Shown: positions 16,307 through 23,044, counted from the stretch's first letter. The stretch: 33,202 nt of DNA from CBIHLX01 sp966210935 (GCA_966210935.1 CBIHLX010000004.1:1-33202), one strand, 5' to 3'. Notes: a model not told the origin generated them from the sequence alone. Program-made: numbers and translations.

Positions 16307-17423
16307 TCGTCACGACAATAATAAGGAACATCAGAAACATAAAGCCAGCGCCCTGAATCTTTTCCTCACGCTCCTTAGTGAGCGGCTTCTTTAGTAAACG
16401 GAAAACCGTCATTACAAACCAACGGCCACCATCGAGCGCAGGAATTGGTAGCGCGTTCATAAGTGCCAAGCTAAGAGAAACGATTGCCGTCAAGAAGATG
16501 ACCTGTGTCAGACCAGCTTTCTCGGCCGCCGGGAAAATGACGCCTAGTACACCGACTGGGCCTGCGACGCTAGCTCCCGCTTTCGCAAGATTATCTCCAG
16601 CCGCTTCGCGCACAGTACTTTCGGGACTAAACTGGAAGACGATACCCTTAAATACATTAGCGACGAGCTCGCCAAGCCCCTGGAATGATGCCGTCGTCAA
16701 CTGTGCGGCTGTCGCAAAACCGACAATTGGTGCCGACCACGTTGATCGCGTAACGCTACGCTGGATCGGACCTACGCCAAGGAATCCTTCGCCCTGCGCA
16801 TTATCTTCACGAAGCGTCACCTTTGTCGTCGCCTCTTCCCCGCCCCGGCTGTAAATTACCTCGACAGTCTTGCCTGCATTTGCCTTAGCAGCCGCAACTA
16901 GCGACTGAGCGTCCTCAACCGGCGCACCATCAAAACGAAGTATACCGTCACCAGATTTGAGACCAGCTTTATCGGCTGGCGAACCCGCACTCAGTGTCTG
17001 GATTTCAACGGGACGCTTCTGGACAGATGTATCGCCCGCTACGGTAAATTGATTCGGTAGTACTTTCGGCAATCCTGTCCAAGCAAGTACGGTTAGCAAT
17101 AGTGCCGCGACTAGCCAGTTAATCGCCACGCCGGCCAAGAGAATCTTTGTCTTCTGCCAGTAGGTTGCTGCGCCGTAATCGCCCTTGCCTTCTGCGGCGT
17201 CATGCTCCCCCTGTAATTTTACAAACCCACCCAGCGGCAGCCAGTTGAGACTCAGGAGAATACCGTTTTTTAGCTTTCGCCCCCAGGCGCGCGGCGGAAA
17301 CCCAATACCAAATTCCTCAACCACAACGCCATTGCGGCGCGCCACAATGGCATGCCCAAGCTCATGAACAACGACTAAAAAGACGAGTGCGAGTAGACCG
17401 ATAATAATTCCTAGTAGTAACAT
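16281..17423 (-). CDS. rseP: RseP/site-2-type intramembrane zinc protease (M50)
   Basis: Site-2 proteases cut transmembrane segments, often of anti-sigma factors or leftover signal peptides. The 380-residue protein has HELGH in the first membrane helix (H20, E21, H24) and one PDZ domain (about 115-200, with GLKSGDGILRFDG). A late helix carries NALPIPALDGGRW, whose aspartate is the third zinc ligand. Length is typical for a one-PDZ form. The ATG abuts the uppS stop with no gap (TAAATG), and GGAGGG precedes it. It sits in the uppS-rseP-proS order common in bacteria. The window holds no recognisable anti-sigma factor. Confidence 0.93.
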   Translation of the reverse strand: MLLLGIIIGLLALVFLVVVHELGHAIVARRNGVVVEEFGIGFPPRAWGRKLKNGILLSLNWLPLGGFVKLQGEHDAAEGKGDYGAATYWQKTKILLAGVAINWLVAALLLTVLAWTGLPKVLPNQFTVAGDTSVQKRPVEIQTLSAGSPADKAGLKSGDGILRFDGAPVEDAQSLVAAAKANAGKTVEVIYSRGGEEATTKVTLREDNAQGEGFLGVGPIQRSVTRSTWSAPIVGFATAAQLTTASFQGLGELVANVFKGIVFQFSPESTVREAAGDNLAKAGASVAGPVGVLGVIFPAAEKAGLTQVIFLTAIVSLSLALMNALPIPALDGGRWFVMTVFRLLKKPLTKEREEKIQGAGFMFLMFLIIVVTIADVRKFF

Positions 17424-18125
17424 TTACCCTCCAAATCGGCGTTGTCGCCGTGCATATTCTTTCAGTATAGCGACCACGTCGTCCTTTGTCATGTCAGGCC
17501 ACGGCTTATCAAAAAATAGTAGTTCACTATAAGCCGCGCGCCACAGCATAAAATTACTCAGACGCTGCTCGCCACTTGTGCGTACAATCAAGTCGATCGC
17601 CGGCACCTCTGGTGCGTAGAGACGCTCTGCAATCAACTCCGGCGTCACCCTATCCGCAGCTACGCCGTCTTGAACAATTTTTTTGCACGCCTCGGCAATC
17701 TCAAGCTGACCGCCGTAATTAAAGCACACAGCCAACGTTCCGGCCGTATTACCCGCCGTACGCGCCTCTGCCTCATCGATTGCCTTTACGATTCTAGGGC
17801 TTACCCTGTCGCGACTCCCTAGTACACGCAGTCGTATGTTCTTTTTTTCAAAGATAGGCAAATCGGCCGTCAGCAGCTTCAGTACCAAACCCATAAGTCG
17901 ACTCACCTCTTCCTCGCTCCGTTTCCAGTTTTCGGTACTGAAGATATAAGCCGACATGTAAGGCACGCCGGCATCAAAAACAGCCTCGGCGACCTCATGG
18001 ATGGCGTTGTAGCCGGCCATGTGCCCCTCGTACGTCGGCAGGCCGTGCTGCTTTGCCCAGCGCCGATTACCATCAACGATAAAACCAACGTGCTGAGGCA
18101 ATACTTGAACCTCTTCGGTAGCCAT
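17424..18125 (-). CDS. uppS: Isoprenyl (undecaprenyl) diphosphate synthase
   Basis: UppS extends farnesyl diphosphate with isopentenyl diphosphate units to make the lipid carrier for peptidoglycan and surface polymers. The 233-residue protein shows the cis-prenyltransferase signature FIVDGNRRWAK (catalytic D18), the FSTENWKRSEEEV region, and RTSGEQRLSNFMLWRAAYSE with the arginines that bind isopentenyl diphosphate. It is preceded by frr and followed without a gap by rseP. cdsA and dxr, which usually sit between uppS and rseP, are absent from this locus. An 8-base-pair hairpin around the frr stop lies just upstream of its start. Confidence 0.95.
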   Translation of the reverse strand: MATEEVQVLPQHVGFIVDGNRRWAKQHGLPTYEGHMAGYNAIHEVAEAVFDAGVPYMSAYIFSTENWKRSEEEVSRLMGLVLKLLTADLPIFEKKNIRLRVLGSRDRVSPRIVKAIDEAEARTAGNTAGTLAVCFNYGGQLEIAEACKKIVQDGVAADRVTPELIAERLYAPEVPAIDLIVRTSGEQRLSNFMLWRAAYSELLFFDKPWPDMTKDDVVAILKEYARRQRRFGG

Positions 18126-18135
18126 ATAGCAACAT

Positions 18136-18156
18136 CCCCACGACTAAATCGTGAGG
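18136..18156 (-). other. Hairpin spanning the frr stop codon
   Basis: An 8-base-pair inverted repeat (one G-U pair in RNA) around the frr stop, within the 18-base frr-uppS gap. It has no T-run, so it is not a simple terminator. It could modulate frr-to-uppS coupling. Weak evidence. Confidence 0.3.
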
Positions 18157-18698
18157 ATATCCTTCTCTTTAGCCTTAAAGATCTGCTCGATCTTTTCCTG
18201 GAAACCTGAGATCAAGTGATCGATTTCTTTCTCGATACGCTTCACATCATCTTCAGAGAGTTCCTTAGCATCTTTCTTTCGCTTAGCATCCTTAAACGCA
18301 TCCTGTCGGATATTGCGCAGTGCAATACGCGTCTCTTCAACCTTCTCACCAGTCTGCTTGACGAGCTGTTTGCGGCGCTCTTCAGTAAGGGGTGGCACAG
18401 GGACGCGGACTAGACGACCATCGTCGCTTGGATTGAATCCAAGTGACTGGTCGGCACGAATCGCACCGGCAATCGCCTGAACGTTACTTGGATCAAAGGG
18501 TGTCACCTGAAGCATTTGTGGCTCTGGCGCAGTAATATTAGCCACCTGATTAAGCGGCATCTGCTGGCCGTATACCTCGACGCGAACACCATCGAGCATG
18601 CTTGGGTGAGATCGGCCTGTGCGAACCTTTTTTAGCTCTTCCTCGAAATGAGTAATTGCCTGGTTCATCTTCGTTTCGTACGGTTTAGTATCAAACAT
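18144..18698 (-). CDS. frr: Ribosome recycling factor
   Basis: RRF splits post-termination ribosomes together with EF-G. The 184-residue protein matches the family in length and sequence: KKVRTGRSHPSMLDGV, AITAPEPQMLQVTPFD-like sequence, VPPLTEERRKQLVKQ and RQDAFKDAKRKKDAKELSED. GAGGAACC precedes the ATG. It is the first gene of a frr-uppS-rseP-CPBP-proS run, with a consensus extended -10 TATAAT placed directly after the pilin gene's terminator. pyrH, which normally precedes frr, is missing here. Confidence 0.96.
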   Translation of the reverse strand: MFDTKPYETKMNQAITHFEEELKKVRTGRSHPSMLDGVRVEVYGQQMPLNQVANITAPEPQMLQVTPFDPSNVQAIAGAIRADQSLGFNPSDDGRLVRVPVPPLTEERRKQLVKQTGEKVEETRIALRNIRQDAFKDAKRKKDAKELSEDDVKRIEKEIDHLISGFQEKIEQIFKAKEKDILTI

Positions 18699-18724
18699 GG
18701 TTCCTCGCTTGTTAATCTGATTTT

Positions 18725-18733
18725 ATTATAGCA
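18725..18733 (-). promoter_or_regulatory. frr operon promoter, extended -10
   Basis: Minus-strand TGC-TATAAT starting 3 bases after the preceding terminator stem. It gives a leader of about 20 bases ending in the frr ribosome binding site, and likely drives frr-uppS-rseP-CPBP-proS. Confidence 0.65.
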
Positions 18734-18735
18734 AA

Positions 18736-18758
18736 AACACCGGCTAAGTGCCGGTGTT
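18736..18758 (-). terminator. Terminator after the pilin gene
   Basis: A 9-base-pair stem (AACACCGGC with its complement, loop of 5) followed by a short T-run on the minus strand, 8 bases after the pilin stop. Confidence 0.75.
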
Positions 18759-18766
18759 GATGGGGT

Positions 18767-19513
18767 TTAATAAGCTTGAATTTCCACCCAGTGATTACCG
18801 GTGTTTACATTCGAACCGTTCAACCAGTCGCGAACATAGCGCACACGCTTAGAGTCAAATCTATGCACCCTACCATTAGCGCTCTCGGCGTACGTCCCCG
18901 AAACCGCGCTATCGAACACGGTCGTCCAGTTGACGTCATCCTCGCTTACCTCTGTTCTAGTTGCATTGTAGGTGCGACCATCGGCATAGTAATGCCATAT
19001 CCTCAGTGCCGACACATCCCTTACCGAGTCCAAGGTAACCTTCACCGACTGGAGTCCAGTAGACACCGAGTGGTACGGGGAGCTCGTTACCACTCCGTCT
19101 ACCAGCAGAGCATTCGGTGCAACCGCGCCCTTTGCAATATTTATCTTCGCACTACCGCTCTCAGTGACAAGACCAAAATTACCGGTATTACCGGCAGTTA
19201 ACAAAAAGGTCTGCGGAGTAGTTGCATTGTCGACAGCATAGGTATAGGTTGTCCCTGGACTGGATTTTATCCCCTGACCGCCATCAGCCAAAGCAAGAGT
19301 GGTCGGGAATGCCCCGTTGTTGGCTTGGTCAATCTTAAGCTGCTTGGCAGCAGCCGTCAGGTCAGACACCACCGCCGAGGCTCTCGCCCGGTCCTGAATG
19401 CCATTGAATGCCACGATAGTAATAGCCGCCAAAATAGCGATGACGACGATAACAATCAAAAGTTCAACAATAGTGAAGCCGCGCTGCCTCACCCGTAACG
19501 CGATAGTGCTCAT
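18767..19513 (-). CDS. Type IV pilin with C-terminal discoidin (F5/8C)-like domain
   Basis: The N-terminus is a textbook class III signal: a short basic leader, G12 before the cleavage site, then FTIVELLIVIVVIAILAAI with the conserved Glu at +5. A pilin stalk and head run to about residue 120. Residues about 125-248 resemble an F5/8 type C (discoidin) beta-sandwich: NIAKGA, LLVDGVV, VTLDSVRDVSALRIWHYYAD, a VSEDDVNWTTVFDS strand, and a closing RVRYVRDW...HWVEI strand. Such domains bind sugars or lipids. At 248 residues it is longer than a plain pilin. The gene stands alone between a terminator and its own promoter; no pilin assembly genes are in the window. It could be a tip or minor pilin used as an adhesin. 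Pilin assignment is firm; the discoidin assignment is by eye. Confidence 0.85.
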   Translation of the reverse strand: MSTIALRVRQRGFTIVELLIVIVVIAILAAITIVAFNGIQDRARASAVVSDLTAAAKQLKIDQANNGAFPTTLALADGGQGIKSSPGTTYTYAVDNATTPQTFLLTAGNTGNFGLVTESGSAKINIAKGAVAPNALLVDGVVTSSPYHSVSTGLQSVKVTLDSVRDVSALRIWHYYADGRTYNATRTEVSEDDVNWTTVFDSAVSGTYAESANGRVHRFDSKRVRYVRDWLNGSNVNTGNHWVEIQAY

Positions 19514-19520
19514 GCTTTCT

Positions 19521-19529
19521 ATTAAACCA
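19521..19529 (-). promoter_or_regulatory. Pilin promoter, extended -10, near-leaderless
   Basis: Minus-strand TGG-TTTAAT with 7 bases to the pilin ATG, so the mRNA leader would be 0-1 base. No Shine-Dalgarno sequence is seen. Confidence 0.5.
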
Positions 19530-19565
19530 TACCTCTCGCCGACTTCGCCAAAGTAGACATAAAAA

Positions 19566-19586
19566 GCACACCCCTATGGGGTGTGC
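19566..19586 (-). terminator. Terminator after the 19.6-kb hypothetical gene
   Basis: A perfect 9-base-pair stem (GCACACCCC with its complement, 3-base loop) followed by TTTTTATG on the minus strand, upstream of the pilin promoter. Confidence 0.85.
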
Positions 19587-19606
19587 CAAGAATAGTTAAC
19601 CATGCG

Positions 19607-19897
19607 TTACTTCTTCGGGCGGAAGTCAACGAACAATCTATCGCGCGGCATCTTCACCTCGCTGCCACTTTCAATTAGATCCTGCTCAATATGAGTCACA
19701 AACCCCTTTTCACTTAATTTAGCTTGAGTGTAGTCAATGACGGCATCGTCAAGATTAGCCCCTAGCCCAAGGACAGGATTTAGCGTCACCTTTGATGCAC
19801 CCTTTTCGACTCGCCATACGGCAATATTACCAAACATACGGGTCAAGCGACCCAGTCGCACATTCTCGCTCTCTGAATTATTAGGCATGCTTTCCAT
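19607..19897 (-). CDS. Hypothetical protein, 96 residues
   Basis: I do not recognise this family. The predicted protein is soluble and mixed in charge. It begins MESMPNNSESENVRLGRLTR, has a central FGNIAVWRVEKGASKVTLNP segment, and ends RDRLFVDFRPKK. No membrane helix or known motif is seen. The frame is open for 20 more codons upstream, but those include the promoter and part of the tsf terminator. The ATG at 19897 lies exactly 6 bases after TGGTATAAT and is the likely leaderless start. The gene has its own promoter and terminator and sits between tsf and the pilin gene, where pyrH is expected in many bacteria; it shows no kinase motif and is too short to be pyrH. Confidence 0.65.
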   Translation of the reverse strand: MESMPNNSESENVRLGRLTRMFGNIAVWRVEKGASKVTLNPVLGLGANLDDAVIDYTQAKLSEKGFVTHIEQDLIESGSEVKMPRDRLFVDFRPKK

Positions 19898-19903
19898 ACA
19901 GAT

Positions 19904-19912
19904 ATTATACCA
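19904..19912 (-). promoter_or_regulatory. Extended -10 promoter with leaderless spacing
   Basis: Minus-strand TGG-TATAAT with exactly 6 bases to the ATG of the 96-residue gene. It directly follows the tsf terminator. This is the clearest leaderless promoter in the window. Confidence 0.7.
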
Positions 19913-19920
19913 TAAAAACA

Positions 19921-19945
19921 AAAACCAGCCAATTTGGCCGGTTTT
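19921..19945 (-). terminator. Terminator after tsf
   Basis: A 10-base-pair stem with one G-T pair (AAAACCGGCC with GGCTGGTTTT, 5-base loop) followed by a T-rich run on the minus strand. Confidence 0.8.
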
Positions 19946-19959
19946 TGTTGCATGCAACA
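19946..19959. repeat. 14-base perfect palindrome
   Basis: TGTTGCATGCAACA is a perfect palindrome with no loop, lying between the tsf stop and its terminator. Function unknown; a dimeric DNA-binding protein site is possible. Confidence 0.4.
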
Positions 19960-19966
19960 GAGTAAC

Positions 19967-20563
19967 CTAAGCGTTCACACCTAGCTCAATGCGCTTGAAC
20001 TGGCTAACACGAATGTTTTCGCCGCTCTTAGCGATCTGCTCCTTGATGCGACCTTCAACGGTCATGCTGTCATCAAGAATATACGTCTGACTCATAAGAA
20101 CCTTGTCGGCAAAGTGCTTCTTAAGCTGACCTGCAACGATTTGCTCGCGCATGTTTTCAGGCTTCTTCTGAAGATCTTCGCTTGCAAGTAGTTCTGCCTT
20201 TACGCGCTCAACTTCTTCAGCTGGAATATCTTCCTCTGAGACATACTCAGGAGCCATTGCAGCAACCTGCATTGCAAGCTGGTGAGCAAGTTCCTTGAAG
20301 TCGTCAAGACGAGCAACAAAGTCAGTCTCACAGTTCACTTCGATCACAACACCAATACGGCCACTGTGAACGTAGCTGTCAATGATTCCCTCGCGAGTTT
20401 CACGGTCACCCTTCTTCTCAGCCTTCGTCAGACCCTTCTTGCGCATTTCTTCAAGTGCCTTGTCGAAATCGCCTTCAGCATCAACGAGTGCCTGCTTGGC
20501 GTCGCCAAGACCAACGCCGGTTAGTTCTTTTAGCTTCTTGATATCTTCAATTGAAACGCCCAT
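19967..20563 (-). CDS. tsf: Elongation factor Ts
   Basis: EF-Ts exchanges GDP for GTP on EF-Tu. The 198-residue protein has the N-terminal UBA-like domain (KLKELTGVGLGDAKQALVDA, with EGDFDKALEEMRKKG) and the EF-Tu-contact motif CETDFVAR. A single dimerisation subdomain ends with SQFKRIELGVNA. It is shorter than the 283-residue E. coli protein and resembles the compact Thermus type. It starts 3 bases after the rpsB stop, with GGAGAAATAGGGA before the ATG, so it is coupled to rpsB. It ends the rpsB-tsf operon at a strong terminator. Confidence 0.96.
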   Translation of the reverse strand: MGVSIEDIKKLKELTGVGLGDAKQALVDAEGDFDKALEEMRKKGLTKAEKKGDRETREGIIDSYVHSGRIGVVIEVNCETDFVARLDDFKELAHQLAMQVAAMAPEYVSEEDIPAEEVERVKAELLASEDLQKKPENMREQIVAGQLKKHFADKVLMSQTYILDDSMTVEGRIKEQIAKSGENIRVSQFKRIELGVNA

Positions 20564-20566
20564 TCC

Positions 20567-21274
20567 CTATTTCTCCTCTGTTTTAACAGTACCAGCACCT
20601 TCAGCAACCGCTGCAGTAAAGTAGTCGAGCAACAGCTGCAGACCCTTGATTGCGTCGTCGTTACCTGGGATAACGTAGTCAACTTCACCTGGGTTTGCGT
20701 TTGTGTCAACGATACCAACAACAGGGATACCGAGAGTCTTTGCTTCCTTAATAGCGTTTGCATCAGCGATAACGTCAACAACAACGATAGCGCCCGGCTT
20801 GCCGTTTAGGTCCTTGATGCCGCCGTACTTAGACTCAAGCAGGTCAATTTCTTCCTGGAAACGCTGGACTTCAAGCTTGTTGTAACGCTTTTCAAGGTCA
20901 CCACTTGCCATACGCTTTTCAAGATCTTTGAGCTTCTTGATCTGAGCTGCCACGGTGTTCACGTTGGTCAGCATACCGCCAATCCAGCGCTCAGTCACAA
21001 ATGGCTGGTTGATGCTTGTTGCCGCAGTACGGACAATATCCTTAGCCTGCTTCTTAGTACCAACAAACAGCACCTGCTTGCCGCTTGTTGCAACCTGGGT
21101 TAGGAATGGTAGTGCAACATCAAGACCTTCAACAGTTTTAGTTAGGTCAATGATGTGGCTATCCTGGCGCTTACTGTGAATGTAAGGTGCCATTTTAGGG
21201 TGCCAACGGCTCGTTTTGTGTCCAAAGTGAACACCAGCTTCGAGCAGAGCTTTAATATCGACAGATACTGCCAT
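20567..21274 (-). CDS. rpsB: 30S ribosomal protein uS2
   Basis: S2 is a primary-to-secondary binder on the 30S back side. The 235-residue protein shows the classic start (LLEAGVHFGHKTSRWHPKM), FVGTKKQAKDIV, ERWIGGMLTN and the central VVVDVIADANAIKEAKTLGI, with a short Glu/Thr-rich end. AAGGAG lies 12 bases before the ATG. The leader of about 85 bases holds a strong hairpin, a possible autoregulatory element. It is followed 3 bases later by tsf, as in nearly all bacteria. Confidence 0.97.
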   Translation of the reverse strand: MAVSVDIKALLEAGVHFGHKTSRWHPKMAPYIHSKRQDSHIIDLTKTVEGLDVALPFLTQVATSGKQVLFVGTKKQAKDIVRTAATSINQPFVTERWIGGMLTNVNTVAAQIKKLKDLEKRMASGDLEKRYNKLEVQRFQEEIDLLESKYGGIKDLNGKPGAIVVVDVIADANAIKEAKTLGIPVVGIVDTNANPGEVDYVIPGNDDAIKGLQLLLDYFTAAVAEGAGTVKTEEK

Positions 21275-21296
21275 GTGAGAAAACTCCTTTTTCCTC

Positions 21297-21333
21297 GTTT
21301 TCGCGCCTGAGAGCCAGGAGTACGTGCGAAAAC
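21297..21333 (-). promoter_or_regulatory. Structured leader hairpin before rpsB
   Basis: GTTTTCGC and GCGAAAAC form a perfect 8-base-pair outer stem; CCTG and CAGG form an inner stem. It lies 23 bases before the rpsB start and has no T-run, so it is not a terminator. It is a candidate S2-binding autoregulatory leader, which many rpsB-tsf operons have. Confidence 0.45.
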
Positions 21334-21359
21334 TGTGTCATTAATTGCTTGTACAAAGA

Positions 21360-21385
21360 AAATAGTACCAAAAACGGTACTATTT
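21360..21385 (-). terminator. Terminator before rpsB
   Basis: A 10-base-pair stem (AAATAGTACC with its complement, 6-base loop) followed by TCTTTG on the minus strand, after the 72-residue gene. Confidence 0.6.
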
Positions 21386-21405
21386 GTCCAGAGGTGAAGA
21401 CCCCT

Positions 21406-21624
21406 CTAAGACTGAGTCGGCTTGCTGCCGCCACCATAAGCGCTTGCGCCATAACCAAGCGATTGTGATGACGCCTTTTGCTGCGCTCCGCCTTGCATGC
21501 GATTTAACGCACTAAGTAGCGTTGGCACACCGGCAATCACTACCACTGCAACACCCACATGTCGCAGGAAGTCTTTACGATCCATTTCCTTTTGAAGCAG
21601 CTGACCGACCTGTGTTTTGATCAT
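21406..21624 (-). CDS. Small single-span protein with Tat-like RK signal
   Basis: A 72-residue protein of unknown family. The N-terminus reads MDRKDFLRHVGVAVVVIAG from residue 14, closely resembling a twin-arginine signal (RRxFL) with Arg-Lys in place of Arg-Arg. Hydrophobic residues run to about 40, and then comes a Gly/Ser/Gln/Tyr-rich tail (SLGYGASAYGGGSKP). There is no clear AxA cleavage site, so it may stay as an N-terminal anchor. AAAAAGGAT precedes the ATG at 21624; an internal ATG at 21585 is an alternative. tatA and tatC lie immediately upstream in the same direction. Its own consensus promoter overlaps the tatC end. Confidence 0.65.
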   Translation of the reverse strand: MIKTQVGQLLQKEMDRKDFLRHVGVAVVVIAGVPTLLSALNRMQGGAQQKASSQSLGYGASAYGGGSKPTQS

Positions 21625-21653
21625 ACCGATAAGATCCTTTTTGCTATTTGATT

Positions 21654-21672
21654 TGATACGTTGCTCGTATCA
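21654..21672. promoter_or_regulatory. Perfect dyad overlapping promoter, candidate operator
   Basis: TGATACG, 5 bases, CGTATCA: a perfect 7-base inverted repeat that runs from inside the -10 box of the 72-residue gene's promoter across its predicted start site. This is a typical position for a repressor site. No regulator gene is nearby. Confidence 0.45.
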
Positions 21673-21697
21673 TAAGCAGTTTAAGGACTAGTGTCAA
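21669..21697 (-). promoter_or_regulatory. Consensus sigma-70-type promoter for the 72-residue gene
   Basis: Minus-strand TTGACA, 17-base spacer, TATGAT. The -35 box lies in the last codons of tatC. The leader would be about 38 bases, containing half the dyad and the ribosome binding site. Confidence 0.7.
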
Positions 21698-22757
21698 GTA
21701 CGCTAGGCGATGAGGCTGACACTAGTATATCCATCACCGGTCGGCTACCGGAATTAGCCACTGCCGTGCGCGCTGGCGTAGCTGAATTTCGAGGTGGCAC
21801 AGCAACTTGCCGAGTCGCTGGTCGCGGCGGTTGTGATCGCGGCACACTGAGCCCATCAAGACTCTTCCCTGCTCTTACAGTCCGATGCCGAGCAGACAGC
21901 TCCGGCTGCTGAATCGTCGCAGTTGCCACTATCGCCGGCTTCAACGCTTGCAATGTACCTGGAGCAACATTCGATACAGCCGCAACCGAATTACCCTTCT
22001 CCTTCATCTTGCCACGCTCGGCACGCTTATGACGCCAGTGCGACAATGACACCCCCACAAGCCCCACTTGATACATACCTATAAATGGCGCCGCGACAAC
22101 CACCTGGTTAGCAATATCGGGTGTTGGTGTAATAATTGCCGCTGCAACAAACGCAATTGCAATCACATACCGTTCAAACTTTAGTAAACGCAGCGGCTTT
22201 AAAGGAGTGATCCAATGAGTAATCATCATTAAAATAGGGATCTGGAACAAAATGCCCAAACCAATCGTATACACCAATACAAAATTCAGATATGCATCAG
22301 CCGTCAGCATGGCCTGCACAAATTCATCACCAAAGCCGATCAAAAACTGGAGCGCGCCTGGAATAGCGTACATGTATCCGAACAATGCACCCGCGGCAAA
22401 CAATAGATAGGAGCTTATAAAAATGAGCCCACCGCGCGACTGGGCCTTCTGTGGCAATGCTGGCGCGATAAACTTGTAGATACTATAGATAATAACTGGG
22501 GTCGTCAGCGCCAATCCCGCCCACATGGTGACAGAAAAAACAAAGCTGAAGCCACCCCCTGGATTAAGATATGATAAAGTCTGTCCGCCGAGTGGGGCGA
22601 GCAAGCTCGTCATCAGTCGCTCGTGGAAATAATAAGCCAGACATGTAAAAAGCACGAAAACCGCAAAGACAATAAACAAGCGGTTTCGTGCTTCCTTCAA
22701 GTGACCATGAAGCGTCATGATAGAGCTCATTCGTGATCCATTAGCCACCTGACGCAT
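21681..22757 (-). CDS. tatC: Sec-independent translocase subunit TatC with long C-terminal tail
   Basis: TatC is the membrane receptor for folded proteins with twin-arginine signals. Residues about 14-241 form the six-helix core: HGHLKEARNRL at the first loop (E22 matches the conserved N-terminal Glu), FIAPALPQK, YLNFVLVYTIGLGILFQIP and ITPTPDIANQ. Where E. coli TatC has APALYKHERR with Glu103, this protein has APALPQKAQS, so that signal-contacting Glu is missing. The FEVP glutamate is Gln (FQIP). After residue 241 comes a 117-residue cytoplasmic tail, first basic, then rich in Ala, Pro, Ser and Arg, which is not usual. It follows tatA by 9 bases. The start is supported by AAGGAATAG; ATGs at codons 10 and 14 are alternatives. 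Confidence 0.92.
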   Translation of the reverse strand: MRQVANGSRMSSIMTLHGHLKEARNRLFIVFAVFVLFTCLAYYFHERLMTSLLAPLGGQTLSYLNPGGGFSFVFSVTMWAGLALTTPVIIYSIYKFIAPALPQKAQSRGGLIFISSYLLFAAGALFGYMYAIPGALQFLIGFGDEFVQAMLTADAYLNFVLVYTIGLGILFQIPILMMITHWITPLKPLRLLKFERYVIAIAFVAAAIITPTPDIANQVVVAAPFIGMYQVGLVGVSLSHWRHKRAERGKMKEKGNSVAAVSNVAPGTLQALKPAIVATATIQQPELSARHRTVRAGKSLDGLSVPRSQPPRPATRQVAVPPRNSATPARTAVANSGSRPVMDILVSASSPSVLDTSP

Positions 22758-22766
22758 GATCTAAAA

Positions 22767-22973
22767 CTATTCCTTGGTTTTCGAGTCAGCCTTAGTAGTG
22801 GTTTTTCCACCCTTGGCGTCATTCATACCATTGCGAAGTTCTTTTGCTGATTGGCCGAGACTACGTGCCAGCTTAGGTAGCTGTGTGCTTCCGAAAAGTA
22901 GCAGCACGATGATCAAAATAATGATCAGCTCAGCGGTACCTAGCCCTAAAAATCCAAAGTAAGTAGCCTGCAT
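22767..22973 (-). CDS. tatA: Twin-arginine translocase subunit TatA
   Basis: TatA forms the pore-like component of the Tat system. The 68-residue protein has the short N-terminal membrane helix (GTAELIIILIIVLLLFG), the FG hinge, then the amphipathic helix (LPKLARSLGQSAKELRNGM) and a charged Lys/Thr tail. Length is typical. AGGAGG lies upstream of the ATG. It is followed by tatC. No separate tatB is seen, so this is a minimal TatAC system. A possible promoter (TTGCTA, 18-base spacer, TAGTAT) lies in the divergent gap with the gene at 23.0 kb. Confidence 0.95.
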   Translation of the reverse strand: MQATYFGFLGLGTAELIIILIIVLLLFGSTQLPKLARSLGQSAKELRNGMNDAKGGKTTTKADSKTKE

Positions 22974-23044
22974 CTTGTGTTTTTCCTCCTCATGCTTTTT
23001 ACTTAGTACTAATACTACTGCTTACGCTTAGGAAATAGCAAGGC

